DNA of 64,000 bases, from NCBI GenBank assembly GCA_944989445.1, contig CALYLW010001382.1:124001-188000 (forward strand), in the 5' to 3' direction. This DNA is from Ampullaceana balthica (Eukaryota; Mollusca; Gastropoda; Lymnaeidae). The notes beneath the pieces were generated by a model. It made no database searches. It saw only the letters and a list, made by a program, of their open reading frames with translations, and was not told the origin of the DNA. This document shows, piece after piece, positions 14,101 through 27,104 of this stretch; position 1 is the stretch's first letter; each line of letters starts with the position of its first letter. The position numbers were made by a program, and so were the translations under genes.

Positions 14101-17100
14101 AGGGTATTACAGAGGGTAATTTGATATATTGACACCTTTATTTTCAAAACCTAAATTAAAAGACTCAATGTCTAACTTGTTCTATTTGCAATATGTAAAT
14201 CTCAATCTAATATTTTTAAAATTCTTTTGTCGCCAGTGTGGAACTCTAAGGAATTTTTATTTCTTTGCTAATAACAATATTTTGGACTCTTGTGAGAAAC
14301 AAGGTCTTGTGATTCCTTCTTTGTCTTTTTATAAATGCTTTTAAGTGTTGGGATGGCGGGTAGCAGAGTCGATTATATAACTGTATCGATCGATAATAAT
14401 ACTTTCATTATTTCATCTTGTAGTATTTACTTTTAATTGATATCATTGAGTTATTACAATTCCCATTTAAGGAATAGCTCATTTTTCTTAAAATTACATT
14501 TAGCATTTTCTTTGGTATTTTGTCTCCTCGATAACATCTAATAGAAAGAAGTGATCACCAGCAGAACATAAAAAATGAGATATATGAAAGCAACAAAGAA
14601 CATCATGCAGTTTTCCTTAAAAAAATATTACCACTCATAGAGCTACCATTTTCAATAACATACATTACTTTTGTCTTTTATCCACCCAGGATCATTGCCA
14701 CAATATAGAGGCCCATCTTACAGAGTTTAGACAGTGGGAACCGTATACCTATTTTAAGCAAAGACTTCAAGACATTTCAGGTAAACAATTCTAAATTGTT
14801 TTATTAGAAAACAGTTTTTTTTTAAAAAATCAATGTACAGACTTAAGCAAAAAAAAATACAAATACTGACAACGTCAAGAATAAATTGGTATGGGTTTAC
14901 AGCCTTCAAACGAGGTTGAAGTTCAAAGAATTTTGATTGCATACATATATATTGAATCCATTTATAGGTTGATTAAATTGAGTTCATACAGCTACGTTGT
15001 AGGAATGGAGATTATTTGGTAGAGAACATATTCGTTTAAAAGATTAAACTAAAGAATATTTAGCTTCACTACTTGTGTAGTCTCTTTTAAAATTAAGAGC
15101 TTGTATTAGAGATCATTTTAGCTTCATCCTTCTTCAATACTCACGTGTGTATTTGATGTAAACTTTTGGCCATTTATACGAGAATACTCTGGGCTCACGC
15201 GCGATGTGATTAAATGATCATCATTTAACAAAAAATCAACCCCTTAGGAGACATAATGATATAAGTTTTATCATTTCAGAAATTCGGATCACAACGCCTG
15301 CTAACCAGTTGATTTTTGCACGAGACAGTGATGTATTTCTCGGACAATTTGGTAGTTTTATAAATATATACCTGAAGACGTGCACCTTGGCGAAGATTTA
15401 TCTCTACAACAATGCGTCGGTCACACCAACTGACAACGTTAACTGTGTTAGGGACCCGTCTGTAATGTTTAATGTAACAAGTATGGGCTACATAGAGATC
15501 GATTTGCTGATGTAAGTACTCATTTAATACTTTACTGGTGGCAGACGAGAAATCTTTCTTTATGAGTGACAAAAATGTTGTCTTAAAAAAAAGATTATTT
15601 TTTTTTGAAGATGAGAAAATTTAGTCTGTATACACAAATGATTTACTTAAGTTTTAAAAAAAAACATCAACAAAAACAAAAAGAACAAAAACAATAATGA
15701 ATCATTTAATTAGGCTAGACATTTTAAATAAATACAAATGAAGTTTAACTATTTCAATCTCACATTTTTTTAAAAATTCTCCTCCTCGACGGAATGTCTT
15801 TGAGTAATTCATTTTGATAAATGAAAATATTAGTTTAAACTTAAAATATTTAAAAAATAAATCATTCAAGTATCATTTGTAGAGAAACTATAGTATAAAA
15901 TGTACAACTGAATTGAGATTCGAGTGAGTGTACAGCCTATGTTAATTTCACACGCTTCTAGTGTTTAAACTATCAACGATTTCACACAAATCATGTATTT
16001 TTTACCAGACAATTTTTAAATCGAAATCTTATAAGAGCTACTTTTATTTTTTAATTTTTGTGCCGCGTGCGTGGTACATGTTACGATTCAATTTACACCT
16101 CCTACCAATGGTAACTAGGTGCGGAAGTCAATGTCTCATATTTAATAACATGTCGGCCTTATTGATGTGTATCTTAAAAATGGCTGTGGAGTTCTAGGTC
16201 TAACACGTGATGGGTTTGATTATTACCTTTTTGCATTTGCTTTAAATATTATTTCTTTAATTTAGAAAGCTAACCATTATTGCATTAGAAGCATATTGTT
16301 TCATAAACAAAGTAGTTTACTTTGATTAAAAATTGTCGATGTACACGGATCGTATTATTGAGTTTAAAATTTAAACATTTATAAAGGCATCAATAGAAGG
16401 AAGTGTTGCCTGGCCTTATTAAATTTACTATTTTATTTTCCATCTAGAGTGTAATCCGATTGTGGATTAAATGAAAAGGCAAAGTATTGAATTTTTTCAC
16501 AGTCAAGTATATTAGAAAAAAAAACAAACTATTCTTGACTCACTTTATGAATATGTGTAAATCTTTGAGCGATTTGAAAACTGGAATTATTTGAAATTTC
16601 AAAGTCAAGATTTCTCTCGTACGCAAAGTAAGACAGTTTATAATATTTTATAAAATTTGAGACTTTTTGTATTTTCTCTAAAGTTTACTTTTTTGTTTGT
16701 GGAAATCATATTAGTTACACATTAAGCGCCTTTTGTGTGTATGTGTGCGTGTGTTGGTTTGTTAAGGTTTATGTATTAGAGAGAATGTGTTTGGACCATG
16801 TACGTTTGTAATTTTTTCAGGGGGGGGGTGGAGTGGGGGGCTCATGTATGCAGTGTTGTCCAACCGAAAATCGTTCACGGCACACTAAACTGGTAAAAAA
16901 TTTGCGCGGCACACCTCACAAAAAACCCCCAAGAAATCAGTGTTTATTCAAAAGATGTTTCATAATTAATGAGATACTTCAGCGTTTTCTTTTGAGAAGA
17001 TGAGCTCAAAGCGCGGCTCATTGCTGGATAAGCAAACTCTCATTTCTCTGTCTATCATCTGCAGTCCTTCACGTTTGACGTATGCGAGCAGTTGCGCCTT

Positions 17101-18943
17101 TCCGCTGATGTCAGTACTTTCATCGATTTGCATTGCCGAGAGCTTTTGGATGCCGTCGGCTTCCGCAAAATGCTCTTTAATTTGATTGTCCAAATCTGTC
17201 GAAATGTCAGCAATCCGACGTCCCATCGTCTGGTGAGACAGTGGAATTTTATTTATTTTTCAACAGCGTCGGGTCCCAACTCCATAGTCTCAACTGCGAT
17301 TCGTAAAGACGTCAATATGATTGTCTCAGCGTTTAAATGAGATTTCTTTTGTTTGACCAAGAGATTCGCAATTTTATAGCTTGTTAACTGAGCTTTGACA
17401 GGAATTCAGGAAAATTTCTTCATTATTTTTATTGCTGCTCTAAGTTGGACCGAATGGATGCGAAATAAGTTTTCGGCTTGTCTTTCAATCCTGAATGATT
17501 TGAGTTCAGATGCCGCTTCAGTTTACTGGGGTCATGGACTCGTTGGACAATGCCATATTACAATTAAGACAAAACGGAAGAGAAGGATCATTTGCACCTT
17601 GTATGAAACCATACTCAAGATATTCCTCGTGATATTTCCGTTTGGTAACATTCTTCTTGGATTTCGCAGCTCTCTCCATTTTGATGCTCGCTGGAATCCT
17701 TCTGGCTTCTCTTCAAAATATTATCCATAGCCGTCTGTAATTAAAAGTTTTTTAAAAAGTGAACAGCATAAAAGGGTTTTTATTTACTTACAACATATTT
17801 TTATTCCCAATGGAGGAGAGAAATTTTGTAGCTTTCAAGAGATTCTCACAACCAGAACAATACAAACATGAAACGTTTTTATTCAATTCTTTGGCGGTTA
17901 AGGGTATTTTTTTTCAAAACTTGAAGGTTCGAAAAGCCTAGCAATTTATGTTGTTTTTTTAAAAATCTTTCGCGGCACACTAAAATTTTCTCGCGGCACA
18001 CTAGTGTGCTGCGGCACACCGGTTGGACAACACTGATGTACATAGTTTGATTTGTTGATTTTTTTAAAAAGTATATATTTTTTTGTGTATCATAAAACTT
18101 AAATCCCTTAAACCTCTTCAGCCATTTGCATAGTTTTATAATTACATTAAACACACACACACACACACACACAGAGGTAGTGAGAGAGACACACACACAT
18201 AGAACAATAGACAAACACACAAACACGCACAAAGGAATTTGAGATTACGTATACAAATTTAATCATGGGATTCATGAATAATGTCATCAAAACTGTTGAA
18301 GCTAACAAATGTTAAGAGGAATTTTATAGTGACGTATTTAAAGGCTACACAAATACAGCGCCAAACAAATGAGAGATCAACATCAACTTTAAGAAATGTA
18401 CATGTTGATATTCGTCATTTTTTAAAATAAACAATTCAGCTAATGCATATTGTTTTATTGATTGTTTAGGATATAAATTTCTGTTTTTAATGTAAAAAAA
18501 AATAAGAAAAGAAATATCCTTTTTATTTGTTAAAATGTAAGATTAAAAATACTAAACCTTATCAATGAGAATCTCATATCTTTACATATCATTATTTCTA
18601 TTTCACATCTAAATCACTTTTTTGTTCACGAAGTGGGAGAAACATTAGTATCACCACGAAGACTTGTCCACCGAATACAGAGACATGCCATGTCGATTCC
18701 AACATGACTACCGATGTTAATTTTGACTGCACCAAGGTGAACTGATATCCTTATCATCACTAAATTGGGACTACAATGCTGCTTATCCGGGTCTCTTTCA
18801 AAAGACTTTGTTAGTTAGCCAGCAGTTAGGAAAAATAATCGGTCTGCGAATTAAAATTTCAGATTTGTTAACATTATGACACAAAGCGTCCTCATTTTTT
18901 ACAAAAAATGTAATAGGTCCAAAAACATATTGAACACAGGTTG

Positions 18944-19022
<79 letters not shown>

Positions 19023-22000
19023 TATTTATAACTTTATATTTTAAATTTTAAGTAGACGTGCCTTAACAGTTCAAATTTACACTTCTCGTTTCCAGCGCAC
19101 CTTTATTCAAGTACGTGAAAATGGAAATGTTACAGTTCAGCAAAAATTATTTTCATTTAGTTCGGATGTGGAAAATAATGTAACCAGCATAGGTAAAGTT
19201 ACCGACATGGCAATGTTCACAGAAGATGCCACTGGTGTTTGGTACATTCCAAGTAGGTGAATTCAAACATGTAGTAGGGGTAAAACACTGTGGTTTCGTT
19301 TATAATGTATTAAATACTCCTCAATATATAAATGTCATCATCTGCAAAAATTTATTTTGTTTTAATTCATTCGTTCACGATTAACATCAATTTAGCTCAT
19401 TCTCTTACGTTTAATTTGTTTTAAACTTTTTCAATCGAGATTTATTTAAATTTAGCTTATTAAAACACACGTGAAAAGCAACTGTGTTTCTTGCTCTTTT
19501 TAAATCCTTTATATTAACTCGTTGTGTCTGTTTGTTTGAACCCTTGATTGCTTGCTTGATTGTCGGTCCCCCATACTTTGGATCGATTTTTAACCCACTT
19601 CCTCGTAAGCTAACGAGCTGAAATTTAGGAGGCAGTTTAGTGGCGATGATAAAAACTATTTATCAAAATTTCAGATCGATCATATGTAACGTAATTGAAT
19701 TATTGATTTTTAAAATTTGTTTATTTATTCCCATGTATCATGTTATTTTATGAGATAGAGTGTAAGGGTGCGCATTATATTTAAAAACCTTTCTGTCGCG
19801 CAATTAGGTGCGTATTTTATTGACAACACTTTTTATAAACATATTCCTGATCGGTGCGCATTATATTAAACATGTTTTACGACACAATTACAAATTTGTA
19901 TTTTTGGATGGTCTTGCGCTGCGTATTATATTGAACATTATTTTAGTTACTTCTGGTACATAAAGGATTTATAGTAAAAAGCTTGGTTTTTTACGGGTTT
20001 TTGTATTTACATTTTTTAAAATTAAATCCTTTATATTAACTCGTGGTGTCTGGTTGCACCCTGGCTTGTCACCAACACTTTTGATAAATGTTTAACCCAC
20101 TTCCTCGTAAGCTAGCGAGCTGAAATTTTGCAGTCAGTTTTGTTCCGATAATAACAACAAAGTATCAAATTTTCAGATCAATCGCATGTACCGTAATTAA
20201 ATTATTGATTTTTAAAGATTATTTTATTTATTCCTATGTATCATGTTATTTTGTGAGATAGTGTCGCGGTTTGTATTATATTGAACGACCTTTCTGTCGT
20301 GCAATAAGGTGCGTATTGTATTGACAACACTTTTCATAAACATATTCATGATGGGTGCGCATTATTTTAAACCTGTTTTACGACACAACTAAAATTTTGT
20401 ATTTTTTGGATGGTCTTGCGCTGCGTATTATAATGAACATTCTTTTAGTTACGTCTCGCACATAAAGTATTTAGTCAAAAACTTGGTTTTTTACTTTTTT
20501 TTTAAAATTTGAGATAGTGTGTCGCCGTGCGTATTATATGGAACATCCTTTCTGTCGCGCAATAAGGTGCGTATTGTATTGACAACAATTTTGGATAAAC
20601 ATATTCCTGACCGGTGCGCATTATGTTAAACATGTTTTACGACACAACTTCAATTTTGTATTTTTGGATGGTCTTGCGCTGCGTATTATAATGAACATTC
20701 TTTTAGTTACGTCTAGTACATAAATGATTTATAGTCAAAAACTTGGTTTTTTACGTTTTTTTAAAAATTTTATATTAGAATAAAATACTGACTATATTTT
20801 AAGCACCCAATCAAGATACTAAATTAACATTTGAGTTGTCTCTGAAGCGATGGTTCTGAACTATTATTTTTTCATTGTGTAACGTGCAACAAAGTTTTGA
20901 ACGTCCTGGTAAACGTGTTGAATATGATTGGCTTTAGGAGTCATATGTGTTTGAGGGACCTATCGCTATCGATTACCACACGGAACATAGCCTTTTATTA
21001 TATAGGATTATTATATAGGAATGTTGGTGTTTTTCTTTCGTGTTCGATTGGCGGGTGGTTTGGGAACGAGCATGCATAAGTAGTATGATATATACATCGC
21101 ATCATGTTAACAATGCTTTGATGAGTTTAGGAATTATATTTCCTTAAAAAATTTATATTTAGTAGACATATAGTCATGTACACGAAATTTAAATTTTTTA
21201 CGCTAATAATATATAATTAAAACGAGTTGAACAATTTGTTTAGCCACTGGTGGGTAAATATAAAACAATTTTGAAAAAAAAATTCAATTAGATCTTTTTG
21301 ATAATTTACACTTATATTTAGATGTTTTTTTTACTCCTTTGAATTAAATGTAAAAAAAGATTTTATACTAATAATAAATATTACTAGATACGACCCGTGG
21401 CGTAGCATACGCCGCAGACTTGCTCAAAATAGATAGTGCAAAGAGCGGGGTGGGGTTGAGAGAACGAACGCAATTAGCAGCACGCAGTCATGAAAAAAAA
21501 GCGACTAAATTTGAGACATGTGCACTACTTTTGTTGTTACATGCCCCCCCCCGCCTTTACTACCATCCCTTGCCAACCATATAGTGTTATTGGCCGACCC
21601 TAGCGAGTGAGGATTAGTCATGTTCACAAAAATTAAAAAAAAGGGGGGGGGAGAACGGGCAGAAACAAACATTTAAAAAAAAATTAAAAATGTTACCGCT
21701 GGGGGTTTGAACCCAGGACTTTTTACGTACAAGTCAAATATGATGACCACTTCAATACGAATCATTTTACTCTGTGTAAGAACAATGCAAGTTAAAGACA
21801 GAAGCATCGTTGCCGACTACCCCTCGCCTCTTTTCTTTTACTTTCCATCCCACTTGCCAATTATGAATTTTCGACCCCAGCGAGGGTCATTCGTCATGCT
21901 TACTTGCACATACTCGTATAGGTGAAATATTTATATTTAGATAATTATATGGCTAACATGAAGAAGACATATAAAATATAATTTTAAAAATGCTTGTTAC

Positions 22001-25000
22001 AAATCGTGCCTTAAGGAAAATATATTTTAAAGCTCAGAATTTGTTAAAAAATATGTTTTATAATGTTCTCAAATGAGCTATAGCTAAAAAAATACTAATT
22101 GTTCATTTTCTTTTTAAATTTGATTAGGATCTCAATACGAACCCTTCGTATTTCTTGGTGCGAGGGATTACAGCTCCAAGGGACATTTCAATTGGATTTC
22201 CAACAACGACGATGTCAAATTTAATGACTGGCTTGCCGGAGAGCCCAGTATGGGAAAGAATCAAGGCAGTCACAACGAAAGTTATTTGGTCTGGGGAGTA
22301 AACAGAGATGTGAATAGATCTGTTGGACTCAATGATTTTGATAACCAAACCGCCTGGCCTTTTTGTTTCAAATGTAAATACTATTTCTTGTCAAAAAATT
22401 AATGAAGAAGGAGACGTTCTTAAAAAAGGAGATGGTATAAAATGCCTCAAAATCCATATAAAAAACATTTTACATTAAAATTTAATTAATATTTATCATT
22501 TTTTAAACGGTATATTTAAAATTATATAAACTCATGAGAGCAAATGAAACTCTTCAATAGCAAATATTCTGCATCCAGTAATAGCAAAGAAAAATTTTAA
22601 TAGTTTAAAACAATATTTATTCATAGAAGAAAGACGAACGAACGACAGTTGGATGACAGACAGAAAAAGTTGTATAAATAAATATATATATATAGATTGA
22701 TATTTAGATGATAGATAAACAGGCAGATAGATAAATAGATACATAATTTCATAGTTAGGTAGATGGATCGATAGATAGACAGACAGACTGACAGACAGAC
22801 AGACAGACAAACAGTCAGACATACAGACAGACAGACGGACAGACTGGCAGGTGGGCAGACGGACAGACGAACAGACGGACAGACGGACAGGGGGACAGAC
22901 GGACAGATGGACATATAGATATATTAAACTGTCAAATAGTATTATCTACACTTATTATTTCTCCTTTGAGTTATATAGATGCCTTAACGTACAAATACCT
23001 GATCGTACCACCAACACGACAAAGTGACATAAACAAAAACCTGAGCATCGTGGTGTCATCAGTGAATTGTGAGTGGACATTTTTTAACAAAAAAAAACCA
23101 CCAAAAAAAAGAAAGTATTTTTTTCCAAAATAACTTAAAGCTGATCAGTTGAAAATGATAATTCTATTTAGATTTTATTTTATTTCATACCTTTTAAAAA
23201 TGGTATTAAATAAAATTTATGTGATCAAGACTTTTAAATTTTAATATGTCATTTAATTTACGGAAAGCTGAATACGTTAGACTTTTTAAAATGTCACAAA
23301 ATAGTACCATATTGAACTTTTTTTGTAGGTTGCAAAACATTAAAATAAATTTTAAAATATTTAGATTTAACCTGTAGGTCTAAGAAACAATTCAATTCTT
23401 TCTTTCTGTTTTACTCTGTGTTCATATAAACTTATTATTTTCTTCTTGGTCTATTAAATGTTATTTAATGATTTTTCATGGAGTTTTCTTAATTAGTAAT
23501 TTATGGGAAATAATTATGCAGGGAAAAATAATAATTACGATTAATTTCCAAGTTTATGTGAGTAACCGTCTGATTTCGCATTATTGACAATGTACCAGGT
23601 GGACGAGAGCGATGAGATTTTTTGAGTTAAAATAATTATCTGATGTTTTGTGATTAAGAAAAAAAGGTTAAGTGGAGAACAAAGCAAAGAAAACCTATAA
23701 AGCTAGATTTCTTGATACTGTTTGAGTTTAGGTTAATTCTATGCCCATTATTAAATACAAGATCAAAAAAATTGATTTGTGTGATTTAAGAACAAAAAAT
23801 TACTAATAAACAACTAAAGGTCTAGAAGTGTTGGCAGATGCTTCCACCTTTACCTGGTTTATATTTATTCTATATTTAAGCTGAACTGGGGATTGCCTAC
23901 TTGTCGGTCAAGTTCATGATAAACACTACACACAACGACACCCCCCAAATGGAATGGACCACCTCAAAGCGTAGAGAAATTTTGTTATTGAACAGCGAGT
24001 TACACATTACAGAAGGTAGGTGCTGATTATTTTATTTATTGGAAATTCCTGAGTCGGTTTATAAGCTTATGCTCTTATAAACTTACAAAAATTGAATATT
24101 GAGTTGATCAAATGTCTAATAAGTCTAGTTGTTCATGTATATTCAGTTGTTAAGCTTAGTATGTAATGTGCTAGAAAATTTCAAAAAGATTGCATCGGCT
24201 TTTTTTTTACGGGTGTACCTGATTTCGGCTCCGGCAACAGACAAATCCGTTCATTTTTACAAATCCGGCTCCGGCCAGATTTCACTTTATTAATCCGACC
24301 AAATCAGCCTCGACCGGAATTTTTTTTAAATGTAATCTGGTACAGCCCTATAATATTCCGAGATACTGCGAAACGGTGCTATCAAATTCTTTTTAACATT
24401 TACCTTCACCACAAGTTTATCATTACAGTTTAAGGGCGGTACTTTCCGAAAAAATAAATCTTGTTTTAAATTCATTTAATAATTATTTCTTCCTAACCTT
24501 TAACTAGTTTTTGTAACAAATAACATCATATGGAGTGAGTTAACAGTTATCCTATATAATAAAAGGCAAGCGATTGGTCCCTCAAACACATATGACTCCT
24601 ACAGCCAATCATATTGAACATGTTTACGCCATTCACGCGGACTTTCAAAACGAGTTATTTTTCGTGCATTATTTCTTCCAAGACTTTATTTTGAGTTATG
24701 TGCGTTGGGATTTTATAGTAAAAAACTATGTTTTTACGAGTTATTTATTTTAACTATAATGAATAGTATTTTTGACATGATGCACATGTAATGCCGGTCG
24801 AGATGGCTGTTGGAGACGATTTACAACATGCCACCGAACGATGGCGGAACGTCGTTGGACAGGCTTTGTTGCTCGTGAATTCATAATATTATATTTTGTT
24901 AAATTGGGTAAGGGAGAGAAGCGTTCTTTTTCTGAAACTCAATCTAACCGTTAAATCATTTATTTGTATATATTAGGGCTGTGTAATTTATCGATTAATT

Positions 25001-27070
25001 AATTAATTAATCGTTAAAAAATGTTAATTGATTAACATTAATTTGATCGATTAAAATGTGATTAACATTTAAGAAAATATTTCTTACATTTTTCTTCCAA
25101 TTTATTAATAATGTATATTTTTTCTTACTTAACACTTTTCCCTCGTGTTATTATTATTTATCTAGATGTGCATGTGTAAACAAAAAAGTTGTTCTTCCTT
25201 ATTTCTTGCATGGTGTAAATTACCCGGTAGTAATAGATTGATTGCATTAGAATTAATATAACATGAATTTTTTACATTTATTTCCCACCCACATAATTTA
25301 ACTCAGGAATTTCAAACAGTTTCGTAGTTTTAAACTCAACACATGAAGTCACCGTGTACAGAAGAGTGGAGGAGGAAGACATTTCTGTAGCGACATTTCC
25401 TAGCAACAATACAGGGCGGGATTATTGTATTTCCGTCGATTCGTCTTGTACTATAGACTATGTAAGTGTTTAAGTCGATGAATCTTGTGCTATGAACAAG
25501 GTAAGTGTTTACGTCCGTGAGTTTGATACTATTGAGACTATGTTAGTAATTCTGTCGATAAGCGTGTAAAATTATTTTTTTTTGTATTACTCTTGTGTCA
25601 TCGAACATGAATGAGGCTCTTCTTTATGTTTACGAATTTTTAAATGGATCCTTCATTGTTTCCAATAGCAAAACTATTCGAAAAAATGTGAATGAAACTT
25701 TGTGAGTAATTATTCCAAATCGTGTTTTATATACTATATTTGACAGAATAATATATTGTCAATATGTTACAATATATAATACAGCTAATAAAATAATTTA
25801 AATTTCATTGGATATTGCCTATCTTTTTTATTAGTATAGTATTTGTATATATCCATAGCTCTTTTTCTAAACAACATTATAATAATTGTTGTTTTTAAAT
25901 AATGTTATTTTTAATATTTATTGTATAATCTCTAAGTATAATTAATTAATAAAAGTAGATTAAATATTTAGCTTGTAATTAAAAACATATTATTTTAATC
26001 TAAATTTTTGTATCTTTGGTAACACAAAGCATAACTAATTCTGTGAAATAATAAATCCCTCAATGAAATACAATTTCTTTTAAATGAAAACCTGTCTGTG
26101 TATAGCTCACAGTAACCGCAGTACAAAATGAAACCGATGTGACGTTTGTATATCGTGATATCTCTTGGATGCAGAAATTTGCAAATATTACTGGCGTTTC
26201 TTTCGGGAAAGTACGTACAACTTAAAAAATAATAATTAAGTACACTTCTAGAAACTTTCGTATATATGTTTTAAAAAATGTACGTGAATCAAGAGCATAT
26301 ATTTGAATTACAATGGCAGACATTTTTTTTTAAAATGTTAAATGAAATATTCAACATTTTTCCGTGAAATGGAAGACCATGTGCTAATCACTTTCTACTT
26401 ATTTATATTTTGTTTTGTTTTTTTAAAATAATTTTGTGTCTGTTCTAAAATCAAAACAATTAAGGTAATTTGGAGTAAATGAAATACAACAAAAATGAAT
26501 TGTGTTTTCAATATTTTTTTAAAAATGCCTTAAGGTAAAATAATTTATTTTCCACCAAATTATGATATTTTCCCTTAATCCACGGATACTTGGCGAAATT
26601 TAAACACGGGACATTTTGAAAGAGGATACAATATTCATCGACTTTTTATTTTCACGGAATATATTTTGTTTTTTGGCACTATTTGAAAGTGCGTATGTTG
26701 AGTATGCACTCAATCCTTAGTGAGAGGCGCCTGCGGTGGTTGGGCCAAGTTCACAAGATGGGCTCGGAGAGAACTCCAAGAGCCCTGCTTTATGGTGAGC
26801 TGTCAACTGGTGTGATGAAAAGAGGTCGCATGAGCTACATGGACGTCTGCAAGAATGTCCTTGGCGCGCAGCAATCACAAAATGTCGGAGGCCATTGCTG
26901 AGGAGCTCACACTCTGGCAGTCAAAAGTGCGTGCGGGCATTCAAGCTGCGGAAGCCACCTTCACAGCCAGGAGTGAAGTGAGAAGGGCCAGGCGAAAGGA
27001 GAAGGGGGCAAGAGGAGCAGCGGTCAACGCCATCGTCCCTTGAGGATGGAAGGATGCCATATACATATTT

Positions 27071-27104
<34 letters not shown>

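Noticed and set aside
17395..17730. 111-codon plus-strand ORF
   Set aside because: It lies inside the hAT relic, opposite to the decayed transposase, and has no domain.
21690..21770. tRNA-like B box (GGGTTCAAACCCCC on the minus strand)
   Set aside because: No cloverleaf with acceptor stem can be drawn; more likely a SINE piece than a tRNA gene.
22532..22914. Cys/Leu/Ser/Val-rich minus-strand ORFs
   Set aside because: Pure translation of the (GACA)n microsatellite.
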